Shown: one piece after another, positions 36,850-50,100 of the stretch | Position numbering within the stretch: the stretch's first letter is position 1 | How the letters are laid out: each line of letters begins with the position of its first letter | From: Himantopus leucocephalus | Taxonomy: Eukaryota > Chordata > Aves > Charadriiformes > Recurvirostridae | Length of the DNA: 64,000 nucleotides | Direction of reading: 5' to 3' | Assembly (NCBI GenBank): GCA_003993805.1 | Contig: RSEF01000003.1 | Span: forward strand, 106,287,031 to 106,351,030 | The notes under the pieces: generated by a model | Told to the model about the DNA's origin: nothing | Databases searched by the model: none | Seen by the model: the letters and a program-made list of their open reading frames with translations, nothing else | Position numbers and translations under genes: made by a program

Positions 36850-39800
36850 AATGCTTAACAAAATATATGAATGGTTTATTTACCCAAAATGTGGTTCTGG
36901 AGTGACCAAACAATTCACTAATTTGTGCATGTCAGAAGAAAAAATATAAATGAAAAGTAAAGCTGAAGTCTGCATGATGTTTTGACTTTTTTACATGAAA
37001 GTTTGATTTTTCATTTTAGGACAATGTTTTAGTTCAGAAATGCATTTGATAGGAAGAAGGAGGAAAAAAAGCAAAACACCCAAGTGAAATGTTTTGGGAT
37101 TTTTTTTGAGTCAAAAAAAATGGGCTGTTTGACAATTACTGTAAGAAAATATTTGTGATACCAAAACAGAGTGTGCTGTTTGACCTGAGAAATACCATTT
37201 AATTTCATTTAGAAAAGAAACAACATAATTTTGTACTGGCCTGAAATGAAATTTATAATTATGTTTGATTCATCTACTCAGCCTAAAAAATCAGCAATTT
37301 GTTTAGGTGTATTTATAAAGTGAATAGTTTATTTTTAATTGCAGATACTGGAAGCTTAGATGGAGACAGAAAGTATAACATCTATACATTGGAGAAATTA
37401 ACGCTTGCTTTTTCCTTGTGCTTTGTCTCATTTACTTTACTTATTGAGGTATGAGTTACCTTGCTTTTGATCTAACACCTCATAGACCCTTCTGAAAATT
37501 ATAAACTAATAATGGCAGTAATGTCAGTGTTTGTTGTTAAACATGGTGAACCAACTACAAAGAAAATGAACAATGGCTTGTATGTCTTATGAATAAAAGT
37601 CTTTAGGATGTAATGTCTTTTTTTCAATCTGAAACATACAGTCTCCAAAGGTGGATATTCTGGAATATGTGTGCTTAATTGCAAGTTTCTGTGTTTTCAT
37701 CTCCACACCAGGTAACTGAAATAGCTGTAGTCAGTTGGTTTGAGGTGTGAGTGAAGAAGTTAAAACCACCATTGCTGTTGTGGGGAACTTGGAGATGGTG
37801 GACCTGATTTTGATTTTCATCAGTGTAAATTTACTGGTACAAGTGTACATGGGATTAGCGTCAGGTTCTGTGTGGGTCTACTTCATCATTGCCCCATTTT
37901 TCTTATAAAAGAGAGAAGAGCCAAATCAGAGCAATGGGACTTTTCTTTCACCAGTTTTTAAAACGATGTTAATGGCTGTTTCAGGGCTTACAGTTCTGTT
38001 ATTATTTTCAAATTATAAATAACAGTATGACTTTGGTTACCTTATCTGGTGTGGTAGTTCTCAGCTCTAGCTTTGAAATTTATTTCAGTTAGTAGGGAAT
38101 CAGGGTTTTTATTAAAAAACAAACAAACAAAATAATTTCTTTTCTTGTCATCCTACCCCCTTACTTACACAACCTGTTCTATTTTTTAATCTATGTTTTG
38201 GTTTGTTAACTGCAGGAATGCCTGTTACATTTTTGAAACCTCTTAGTCTGTCTTTATGTGCAGCGGTTTAAGAAAACCTCAAATTAATTGAGGCCTTAGA
38301 AGTGATCTTTTATTTCTTTAGAAAAAGTAAACTTGCTACATACAAAATTGCTTTTTTTTTTTGTATTTGACTACAGTTTTGATTTTCTGTGGCTTCTGCT
38401 AAAGAAATTGAATCTTCTCATTGTGAAAAGGTTTAACTGTTATGTGCATAAAAAAACAATAACAAAACAAACATAACACAAATCTACTACTGCAGGTAAA
38501 TTTCACTTGAAGCTAACATTCTTTTCTACTTAGACAATAGTTAGCTATTGTTTTCTTAAAACAACCTTCTATGAACTGTATTGTTCTTGAAGTTTATATG
38601 GGCTGGATGCAAAGCTCCCTGAAGTCAGGAAGAGACATTCCATTGACTTCAAATGGCTTTGGCTCAGGCCTGTCACGTGAGATTAGCTCCTGACAGAAGA
38701 TCTTATAAGCACAGGCGCAGAACAGAATGATTTAGGGATGGAATTTCACTTATGCCGTGATCATCTTTGCCTTGTTAATATCTGTTAGGCACAATGTTTT
38801 TGAAGCAATGCTTCATTTGTTTTGTGTTAAAAATGTCTATATTCCTTGGTATTATGTATATATAGTTTTGCAGAAATTTTCTTCTAACTTAGATCTCAGA
38901 TCTGTTGTCTCTTTGTGTCTATATTTAAAGACTTTGTTAAGGGAGTCTGTTTTTCGATATGACAGTTCAGAATCTCTTAGATGAGATTTTATAACCTCAA
39001 TAATACTATGCATAATATGCACAAAGTTAAGGAAAGAGTTTTCTAATGTGAAATAGCAAGTTAAAAACAATGGTTTGCATTCTGTTTTTCTCATTAAACT
39101 AAAAGAACATATTCTATATAAGAAACTAATGGTTTCCATAGATTCTCTTTTAAAAAAACAGTGCCTGCCCCACAAAAACCCAGAAGAGATTGCTCTATAA
39201 GTTGGGAAAAGTGGCAGTCAGTTTGACATTTGCAGTTTTTCTGCATTTGAAACTTAGGCAACTTACACAATGTAAAAGTAACCATGAGAAAAACAGTATA
39301 GTTTTGTATAACAAAATAAACCAGGAGCATTTTACAGCGTGCCTTATGTAAGGCCAAATTTGGATTAGGAAATTGTAAACTTTCAAAGGTGATTCTCATT
39401 AATAAATGAAGGCAGTCAGACTCCTAAACACTCTAGTGATGCTGGGCTTAATTATCTTTAGGGAAAAATTGCCTTTGGTTCTTATTGATTGTGGCTCTTC
39501 TAATGAATACAAAGTCTGCACAGCGAATGATAAGTGATCTGTCACTCCTTGTTTCACCCTCATACAAAATAAAGCATTTACTTACTCTCAGCTGAGATCA
39601 GGCTCAGCCAAGGGTTTATTTCATGTGAATAAAAGCTACATGAAGGGGCATAAAAGGCTAGCATAATTAACAACAACCAAAATCTACATACAAACAACCT
39701 TACTAACACAAAAATATGCCTGTGTTCTTGTATTACGCACATGCACAGGGAAAGCAATGCATCTTTAGCTACAGCTGAAGATTCTTTGCTTTTTTCCACT

Positions 39801-41462
39801 CAGACTGTGGTTAATGATTCAGTCAGTCTGCAAATCTGCCTCTTAAAAACTTCTGTTAACACAGGCTGTGGCAGGAGATACTGTTATTTACTAAGGAAAT
39901 GTAAATGTGTCACACTCCTTTTGTAGACATTTGTAGCTGCTTCTTTATAATTACACCTAAGGATTCCGAAGAACATCAGTTTGATTTTCAGTTTGCCTTC
40001 ATTTGCCATTATCCATGTGTTGCCTTTAATATTTGAATGTTTATGTGAGAAATAAAGGAAGTCTAAGAAGTAACGTAGCCAGTGGTGTATTTCTGAAGAA
40101 ACAGTAAAAGAAAATTGCCATTTAGACATTGTATATCTTAGAAAAAAATGCTGTAAAATATAAATACTCTTTGAGTGTTACATGAAGAAAATACTGTTTT
40201 TCTAGCTAAACAGCATAGCAGTACTTTATGTACTAGAAACAATCTGTAATGATGTTGTAGGCACATTTTATATAATTATGCAGTAGATAGAAATTAAATT
40301 TTTTTGGTAGAAAGTATATTGACATCACAGTCATAAAAATAGGCAGTACTGACAAGGAACTGCCATCAAAGATGTATTTATAGGTATGAGAATTCATCTT
40401 GATACCTAGCTTATTGACTCTTTTAACAATTTTTGTGTTGTTTTAAATGGTTACCTGCAAAATATATCCTTGTTTTTAACCTAGCTGACTTAGTTTTTAG
40501 AGGTCCTTAGTAGGAAAGTGTGGGGCTAGGTCTTGAGTTTTTATGAGAACGAGAAAATATGTAGATTTTGTCTTTTGGGGAGGTGAAGTTGTTGTTTCTG
40601 AAATGTTTCTTATCCTTATTCCACGGATAAACATTTCCTTAAAATAAAAATAACAGTCTGATCCTCTCCTGTGGAGTTCTAGTGTCATTATACAGTGCTT
40701 TGAAAGTATAAGCTAGTTTCTAATGATTATGACTGCAGTTCTGTTATGATTTCATCATGCAGGTCCTCATCTACAGGATGTATGTATCAACTGCGAGAGG
40801 ACTTGAATGGGTATATAGACAGGTGTAAAAGCACCAGTTCTGCTTCTATCTAGAAGATTAGTGCGTTAAAAGAAGAAAGTGTACTCTTCTGATCTGGAAC
40901 CACATTTTCACATGTTTTCAAAATCTCTGTACTCTCCCAGTTTCTGTATGAACTAGAGATTAAAGTAGTAAAGTAATACCCTATACATGAAGTGGTCAAA
41001 CCGTACACACAGAGTGGTGGATAAAACCTGAGCTATTACTGGTGTAATAATTCAGGCCATTACTTGTAATAACAGTAGTGAAAATATTTCTGAATGATTT
41101 TGAATGATTTGGAAGTTGCTGAAAAATTGTAAAGATTGTTTCATCTTAATCTGACAGCTGTTTTCATTATTTTCACCCCAGGGGTAGTGAAATGGTTGAT
41201 TTATTATGTAAATGCTTTTGTTTTTAAGAAAACATTTGTGACATGCTTGACTGCAATGGAAAGGATGCTCTAGTTAAGTGAAGGATCCAGTTCCCAGTGG
41301 CATTTTTGTATAGATGAAACTATAAATGGTTTGGGCCCTAATTGTTCAAAACCCATGTGTGAATATGCTGTGGAGGTACTCATAGACATATATATGTAAA
41401 TTGGGCTCGATCATGCCTATTGTCTGTGAAAAGGTCACTTGTCACTCCTATTTGAGGAGGAA
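36850..41462. other. AT-rich, non-coding
   Basis: No exon recognised. Fragments near 37,770-37,940 and 38,601-38,670 look like ancient repeats. Confidence 0.55.
38601..38670 (+). repeat. Possible ancient amniote interspersed repeat
   Basis: Contains CCATTGACTTCAAATGGC and GGCTTTGGCTCAGGCC, wording that recurs in old amniote repeats built around a palindromic 'CATTGACTTCAATGG' core. The family name cannot be given from sequence alone. Confidence 0.35.
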
Positions 41463-41629
41463 AATTGCCCAGAGAAGTTGTGGATGCCCCATCCCTGGAA
41501 GTGTTCAAGGCCAGGTTGGATGGGGCTTTGAGCAACCTGGTCTAGTGGGAGGTGTCCCTGCTTGGAACTAGGTGATCTTTAAGGTCCCTTCCAACCTAAA
41601 CCATTCTATGAATCTGTGATTCTGTGAAA
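41463..41629 (+). mobile_element. CR1 LINE 3' fragment
   Basis: GTTCAAGGCCAGGTTGGATG, AGCAACCTGGTCTAGTGGGA, AAGGTCCCTTCCAACCTAAA, then ATTCTATGAATCTGTGATTC: the 3' end of a young CR1 in plus orientation. Confidence 0.96.
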
Positions 41630-43062
41630 TGAATCTAGATGTCAGCCAGTTCAGCCTTGCTAGAATATATCTGACTTTGATAAGTAGTTTTCAGTTTTAT
41701 CATTTTACTCAATATAAAACTTCTGTCAACAGGTATATATGTTGCTGAACACTGTTGTTTTCCCTCTTATTCTGCTGTATTCCCACATTTTTTGTCATTT
41801 GTCAACTTTTCTGTCTAGAAGAGCATTGCATTCACATCAGTGGTAATTATGTCTCTGCTGCTCAGAAGGGCCTTGAAGCAAGAGAGCCTTAAAAGAAAGC
41901 AAATAAGCCAAGTCTTATCTTCTCAGCATGAGACAAACGTTTGACCTGATATCCAGCCCCCCAGCTATGACACAAGCACCTTACACACGTACAGCACAGC
42001 ATTATAATATATCTCCTGCTTTGAAGTTCATATGATGCTGGAAAAGCAGGAGGGGAATCTTGGTGATGTACTGTACTCCCCACTCACAGTGGGCTCCTCA
42101 TTTGAAAGACCATTTAGAAGGAATATTTCCTAGGCAGCAGCATTAGTCCAATCCCATGTGTGTGATACGTGGCCCAGCATGGTGGAGGCTGTGAGATACC
42201 GACCAGGCCTATTCATGCGAGAGGGTGGCTGAGCAAAAAGCAACATACACTGCACATTCAGTATTTAGAAGACCTTACAAAGACCTGGAAAAGTCCTCTT
42301 AAATTCTGTAAAGCAAATCTGAACGCGGAATCAGAAGCATGGTGTTTGGAAAGCTCTGGTCTTCCACTGATACTGCAGTCCATTCTGTAGGGGCAAGTAG
42401 GCTTCCACAATGTGAAATGAGGGTGCAGCTCCACAAGGAGATCTTGCTATAGTTTTAATATTGTTGATGGATTATAGTGGAATTTACTGTCTCTTTTATA
42501 ATCTGAGTGTATTGGAATGTGTTTCCTCTTGCCATTGAACAGATTGTTTAGAAAGTTAATTTTATGAATTAGTTGAAAATTTATTTTTGTCTAGCGATGC
42601 TAGTCTAGGTTTTGCTCAGATTGAAAAAAGAAATTGTAAGTACCCAGCTTTCAGGGTAGTAAGGTCAATCTCCTTAAGTCCTAAGCATGAAATCACCAAG
42701 GAAAATTATATTGTGAAGTCTGATAACGGTAAATCTTCTGTTTGAATTCTTACTGCTGAGGAGGATGCTGTGTACTGTTGCTCCATGTCAGAGAGCATGG
42801 CAATGCACAGTTACTGACAGCTTTGAACAGCTGACTTCTGAACCACTGCTGAGATCCTTCTTTTACTGAGTTTTGGTAGGTTCAGATTACTGTGGTAGAT
42901 TCCCAGACGTTCATCTGTGATGTCAGGAGAAATTGATAACAGACTCTTTGAAAGTCCATTTCTTTTTATGTAATACTTGTAGGAGAGCCATCATACTGTA
43001 TACTTTCTTGCTTATGGAGCTCATTAGAAGAAACCTGGATACAGGGAAGAAGCTCTATAGTA

Positions 43063-44162
43063 AAATCATAGGGTCATAGAATGTCTCAAGTTGGAAGGGA
43101 CCCATAAGGATCATCAAGTCTAACTCCCTCTTCCTCGCAGGACTACCTAAAACTAAACCATATGACTAAGAGCATTGTCCAGATGCTCCTTGAACTCTGA
43201 CAGGCTTAGTGTTATGACCACTTCCCTGGGGAACCTGTTCCAGTGACTGACCACCCTCTCAGTGAAGAACCTTTTCCTAATGTCCAATTTGAACTTCCCC
43301 TGATGCAGCTTCATTCCATTTCCTCGTCGTGTCCTGTCACTGGTCATGAGTGAGAGGACATCAGCACCTCCCCCTCCACTGCGTGCCTTGAGGAAGTTGT
43401 AGTCTGCCATGAGGGCACCCCTCAGTGATGAGGGCACCCCTCAGTGATGAGGTCACCCCTCAGCCTTCTCCAAGCTGAACAAGCCGAGTGACCTCAGCTG
43501 CTTCTTTTACGTCTTGCCCTCGAGAATTTTCACCATCTTGGTGATCCTCCCCTGGGCACACACTAATAATTTGATGTCCTTCTTAGGCACCCAAAACTAC
43601 ACACAGAACGTGAGGTGGGGCCACAGCAGTGCAAGTGTAGAGTGGGAGCATCGCCTCCCGCAACCAGCTAGCTATGCAGTGCTCGATGCACCTCAGGACA
43701 CGGCTGGCCCTTTTGGCTGCCAGGGCACACTGGTTGACTCTCATGCGACTTGCCATCAACCCAAATCCCCAGATCTCTTTCTGTGGGGCTGCTTTTCAGC
43801 ATCTCATCCCCCAGTTTGTATGTATAAACAGGATTACCCTGTCCCAGGTAGAGAATCCAGCACTTGCTCATGTTAAATTTCTTGTGGTTGGTGATTGCCC
43901 AGCCCTATAGCCTACCCAGGTCTCTCCGTAAGGCCAGTCAGGCAATCTCTCTGTAACCCTCGAGGGAGTCCACAGCTCCTCCTAGTTTAGTATCATCAGC
44001 AAACTTGCTTAATGTACATTCAATTCCTGCACCCAAATCATTTATGAGAACACTAAAGAGCACTGGCCCTAAAATTGAACCCTGGGGAACCCCACTGGTG
44101 ACTGGCCACCAGTGGGGTATAACCCCATTTACTATAACTCTTTGAGCCCTCATCATATCTTC
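43063..44162 (-). mobile_element. CR1 LINE, about 1.1 kb, with reverse-transcriptase C-terminal remnants
   Basis: Minus orientation, 3' end at 43,063 (ATCATAGGGTCATAGAATG), 5'-truncated near 44,160. The reverse-transcriptase part is readable at 43,938-44,156: [14 protein letters not shown] followed by the active-site-type motif FADDTKL. A later block (43,668-43,871) matches the domain after the catalytic centre, and 43,153-43,300 the extreme C-terminus (RFFTERVVSHWNRFP). These pieces are in different frames, so the copy is dead. It carries an internal 19-bp tandem duplication. Confidence 0.96.
43411..43463 (+). repeat. 19-bp tandem repeat inside a CR1 copy
   Basis: GAGGGCACCCCTCAGTGAT occurs at 43,411-43,429 and 43,430-43,448, followed by a partial third copy to 43,463 with one change. 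Confidence 0.95.
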
Positions 44163-47100
44163 TTGCTTTTGAGAAGTTTGTCCTCAAAATGACATTAAGA
44201 TTTTTTTTTTTTATATGAAACAGAAGTTGTCCTATAATGTTACTGTATCTTGAGCACCTTTGAACAGTCAGCTGTAAATTTCATAGTATTGTAATTTAGA
44301 AAAAGCAACTAGCCCTTTTTCTCTATGCCTAACCAGCAATAAAATTAACAAAAACATGAAAAAAGTGACGTTATAACAACTTCAACTTTTAGAGTATCTT
44401 CCATTTGCCTATGCTAGCCCACGCATGAACATTAGTACCAATATTGCTGCTGAAGTTCACATGGCCCCAACTTGAACCATAGACTATTCGTTTTACAAAT
44501 TTCTTTTTTCTTTTACTATTTCTTTTATGTGCATAAACAAGAGTTTACAGCCTAAACAAGCAACGTGTGTTATAGATATATGCGTAAGCTACCATGGCTT
44601 AGCTGCATGCTTGATCAGCTGCTCTGTCGTAGTTACCCGTGACTAAAAGCTTTTGTCTGTGAGACTTCAATGAAAAAGTAAGAGACCTTGGGTTACTTTG
44701 CACCAAGAATTCACCACAGTCTCTTATCTTACAAACTGTCTTTCCAACCACATGCTCTACATTTCTTTGATTCTTCTGTCATTTCCTTCCTCTTCCATCA
44801 AACCTAATCATAATTGTCTTTTCCCTTTTTTTTTTTAAAGCTCCGTATACTATAATATATAAGTATGTTTTGGTACAATTCTTGGTGGGCTGCGAGAGTG
44901 AAAGTGGGGATTTTTGAAAGGCAAGCTGTTAATTTCATGTACTCGTCTACAAGCAATCTTTACACTGCCAATCCTACATCTTCCAATTTAAGGGTCACAT
45001 ACAGAGGTTTAATACAAAACAAAAAAGGGCTCCTATTCAGGAAAATAATAGGAGGAGGAACTAGGAAAACAGGCAGTGTTGCTGTTTTCTGGGAAGATGT
45101 ACTTAGCACTGGTGGCAGAATAGAAGGGAAGTACAGTCAGCTCTCTTTTCCTTGGGATTATTAAACAGGCAGCGGGTTTGCTGATGTAAAAACTGGTCTT
45201 ATTCATACCAGTTCAGATAGCTATGTTAATGAGGCTCTTTGGTTAATGGACCTGCTAGTCTTAATGGACCTATCTTTGGCTCCACCACTGGTCATTCTTT
45301 TTTGTGTTGTGCTCCTGCCATGTATTTTTATAGCTAAATTCACGTATGTTTTATATGATCTAGAATGTTGCTTCATCCGATCGATTTTGTGCTCCCATCC
45401 ATCTGAGAAATCAAGCCATAACATCACTATGCACATGGATGCCATATCTGCCTAATGGTCTGCCTTCCCATGTGGGGAAGACAATGATCCTATGTACTCT
45501 ATATATCAAATTAGATACTTTTTTTTTTATCTACGGTTTGGCTGATTAGTTAAAGTGCATGGCAAATGATAGTATTCTTCAACTATAATGGAAGTCGTCC
45601 GTCTACAGAATTTAACACTGCAATATTTTGTAAAAAAGTTGTGCTTATAAAAAGCTGGATAGTGACTTTATAATCCCTGAAAATTCAAATGCTTGGTTAT
45701 ACTTACATGTTTTTAGCATTTATTCATACAATCTCAAAAGGTCGGTTTACCTTTTTCAATTTCACATGAATTAAAATATTAACATCTGTAACATCTCAGG
45801 CAGTGACTGTGTGTAGTCTTCTATAGATGTTAGTATATGTCTTTTTTTGTGTATGTCTTTTATTATTTTTTTTATGCCATAAAATTTCCCAATATATATA
45901 CTGATGTTTATTTTAGTTCTTCTCTTTCTGTTATGCAGCCAGCATTTTATGTGCGTAAGGGGAAGCCAAAGGCAGCTGAGGGATGCAAACGGGAGTATCA
46001 GTTGGTATGAAAAACAGTGCAGCAAGCGGGGCGGGTGACTTGGCTTCTCAGTTCATTCCCAGGTTCCAGCCCGCTGATGATGCTCACTGTGTGGTGAACT
46101 CTTGGGTTCTCTTTTACAGTAATTCAGTGATTTCCCTCCAAGGCAAAACTTAAGTGTGGTTCTGAAGCTAATTTACTTCAAAGGCTGCTCCCGCTAGGCA
46201 ATATGGGTGACACAATTACTTATGATTTTCTTAATACCACTAAATTTTCTGACAGTGTTTAAGTAGGTCTTGGACCCTGTGTATAATGTGATGCAACATC
46301 CCAATTTGTCTACGCCAAAAAATGTTGCTCTGATAAAAGCTGCACTAAAGCCTGCATAATAATTGAATTAAACTAACTGGGGGGAAGAGCACAGACAAAT
46401 GGTTACATGAGGCCCAACAGAGGCCCAGAGATACATCAAATGATGTGAACATGATCGTGCAGCGTGGATGCAAGCGGTTCTCCATCCCTTGACATAAAGG
46501 CCAGGCATCTTTTCCTGGGCCAGAGGCTTTTAGCAACAGAGGTGTAAGGTCATGTTGACGGACCAATCTGGATGTGAAGTTATGTTGTGTAGGATGGCAA
46601 CAGGAAAGCAAAACTTTATGGAGGGTGCTATCCCCATTTCAGATTAGCTATACTGCTTCACAGTCTTTTCACTGCTAGGTGGCATTACTTTTGCATGTAA
46701 CTTGGTTTCTTTGGCAATGTGTTCCCTGAAGTTTTTTTCTTTCACTGTGTGCTTCTGTGGATCCAGGATGAAAAACGTTTTTCTTTTTAAGGTGCATCTT
46801 TTGATATATCCAATTAGAAATTGCTTACACAATTGTGTTTGTTAGGTTATGTGATGAAAGTCTTGCAACTTCTAATGAAGTTGACACAATAGAGAAAGAA
46901 TAGTCTGACAAATAGCAGGACTGCAAAGGAATAATCTGTTGAATCTTATATCTTCTGCCTGCACCAAAATGAAGTGTAACTGCAGCCGTAGAATTTGCCT
47001 GCATTCCGGGTCATCTATAAAAGCATGCACGTGAATATCTAGTGTGTTTTATTAAGGCCTTGTTCACACATCCTCTTCCGACTGCAACTGTGCTGGCTAA

Positions 47101-50100
47101 GAAGGTTACTGCCCCTAGTACCTCATTATTGCCCTCCTGTCAGAGGTTATCACAGGTGACACTGCCCGCTGAGCTGCTCCTGTGTGTGGTTCCTGATCTG
47201 TTTTGCTTGAAATGAATGGGGGTCGTGAAGATCTATTATTTTAACAGTTTTAACTTTGTTTACTAAAGAGGGTCAGGGATTGTTCACAGGAGCAACTATG
47301 TGGGTAAAACTGGCAAGGCCATAATTTCCAACATTGGAGCAGTAATGAGCCTCTATAAAAGGGATTGTCATCTTTTCAGTGGACACTGCCAGAACTGGAA
47401 GATTTGTCGATGGCCGTATGTCTATTGAATTTACACCACTGATTTTTTAATCTTTTCACGTTGCTGTGTAGATATGACCTTAGATTTGCATATATGTTGC
47501 CTGTTTGTGTGTAATTTATATTATCCATGGTCAGGATTCAGTTAAAAGAAAGTATTTACAGACTTGTAGTTCAGTAGAACTTCTTTTACCCTGGTTTAAC
47601 TTTATCTGTTTTACATTCATGGTGGAGTTGCTCTTAAGGGCTCTGTACTGATTCAGAGTCATCTCCCCTGTTCTATCTGAAGAAATGCAATTTATTTTTA
47701 AAATAACAAGAGTAATCACTGAGCAAAAATGCTCAGGGTCTGGTTTAGTTCAAATCCCACCGAAATCAATAGGATCAATACTAACAGCCCTTGTATGGCT
47801 ATCGTCAGCATTTTGTCTAAGAACTTTTTGAATTCTAAAACTTAAAAACCCCCTCTTTTTTCCCTCTTTTCTACTATTTTCTGGTATTTGCTTTATTTTT
47901 TATGGTAGTAAATTAATGTAGAGGAGAAGAGAGTTTCTAAAGATGGAAAAATTCTTGGTCATTCTATTAATTCCTTTTGTGAATTCAGTTTTCCTCTTTT
48001 CCGATAGACATCTACATTAAACTAAGTAAACATTGGCTGAGCTGAGTAGATAATATTAAGTGATTTAGAACTGGCTTTAAAACAAGCATTATAAATCCCA
48101 CTATTTGCATTATAAATTATGAATACTTTTATTTTTAAAATGTTGGCATGTATGCTTTCTTTATCTGTTGCATTGTCACTGATATGTCATTGACTTATAA
48201 ATTAGGAGGAATGTTGTTAGTATAGGAAAAAATTGTATCAATGCCAGTTTGAAAAAAAAAAATCAATGCAAAACAGTTTACCACTTGGGCATAGATTTTT
48301 AAATTCAAGTTAATTTAGAATAGGAGTACTGTGAAATCCGTCAAATTTTGGACCAGACTTTGTCCTTGTTCCCAGCAATAGAACTTCACAATAGGACAAT
48401 AATTTAGCGGCGTGTTAGAAAAGTGGTTGTCAAAGCACAAGAGACCGAATATAGACACTACTGCATCTGAACTCCAAATTGTGTACATACTTATTGGTCA
48501 TCAGTAAGTTTGTCTTGTTAGAATTATTACTTATATTTCACTTATGTATGTAGAGTGGGTTTTCAGCAGGGCGTCCCATAATAATGAAGGATAGAAGGTT
48601 GTTGCTCTAGGTGTTTTCTTGGCTGAGATTGTGCAGAAAATGTTTAAATGCTTCAGGGAATGTATTGTGTTGTTGATGATGTTAGGGGACTGGACTACCA
48701 GTGTCTTGGCTAGACATATGTTACTTCTATTTGGCCGTTTTGTTCAATTTTAACTCCTCAGAAAGGGGGAAAATGAAACTGATTAAAAGTACCCATGGTC
48801 ATCTCTGATAGTTTAATGGAAAATGTTTTCTCTAAATATTCTGGAAGACCATGGGAAAATGGTCCAATTATCAATCACACCAGTTGTAGGGAGGAAAAGA
48901 TTTGAAAACCATTAAAATTACCTTTCTTTTAAAAATATGAACAAATGTATAGAAATTGATATCAGTCTTTAAATTACAGCATGCACATCATTTAAAGTGT
49001 TTCCATTTATTGAGTGAAATTACATTAGCAAGCTCATACATCTGCATGTTAAAATTGGAATTCTGTATGACACTAATGAGGTAGAAATACTGTGAGTACA
49101 TGTGCACAACGCGGCATCATCAAGAAGCTGTAGACACAGTGGTTTGTGAAAGAAAGTAGATGTTTGAGAACGGTTTCAAAACTGGAAAATTGAACATTTT
49201 TTCTCATTGACACTTTTCCTTCCGCTCTTTTTGTAAACTCTTCCTAGTGATCCCCCTGGTACATTAGGACACAAAGCAATTATGAAAAGCAAAAGAAATC
49301 CTTAGTTTATTGACTGAATTTGGAAAGAATTTTTGACATGGCTGACCATCCTTCAAATAAGATCTTTGTGTCAAAGTGCAGAGGTCAGGGTATAGAAGCC
49401 TTGGGATATCAAAAGGTGGTGAGAAGAATGGCTGGGATTTCCAGCAGCCTAAGAGTGCTCTTTTGTCTCTAGTGGTCAGTTGTCGAGGATGATGCCTGTG
49501 GACATCAAAGAAATGTCTAAACAGTGTTATCTAGGCCTGTCCTTTGCCCCCTGCCATGTAATGGGCCTCTTTTCAGGAAAACATTTGGGAAAGCTGAGAA
49601 AGCAAGTTGTCCTACGTTAGTGCTATTAATTCAGCAAGAAAGAAGATCAATAACATTTGCACCAACCAGTAAAACAATCTGTTAGTTTCTAAAAATGAAG
49701 ATTAGTCAAGCCTATAAATTATACATTGCACATCCAAGAACCAATTTTAATGTTTTCATAATGTATCTGTTATGAGATCTTCCTTTCTAAAAAATTTCTT
49801 TTCTGCTTGCTTTGACATATTATGGACAACTGTTCTGAGAAAACAAACCAAAACACACACCACACCCCCACCCCCCCCTTTTCTGTAACACTTGCAAAGA
49901 AGTTAGTGGTTTTTTATTCATGGTTGTATGTACTGAGGTACTTTCAAAGTAAAAAAATGAGGAGCTGATATTTGATGCATTTAATGCTTATAACATTGAC
50001 TCTGATGTCTGGAAGAGTTGTGCCATCATTTTCAAGATGGGTTGCTATCCTCATCAACAAATAAAAGTTACAGTATCAATACAAAGCCTGTTCCTAATGT

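Noticed and set aside
43153..44156. Open frames resembling a functional reverse transcriptase
   Set aside because: The pieces are in different frames and 5'-truncated; this is a dead CR1 copy, not a host gene.
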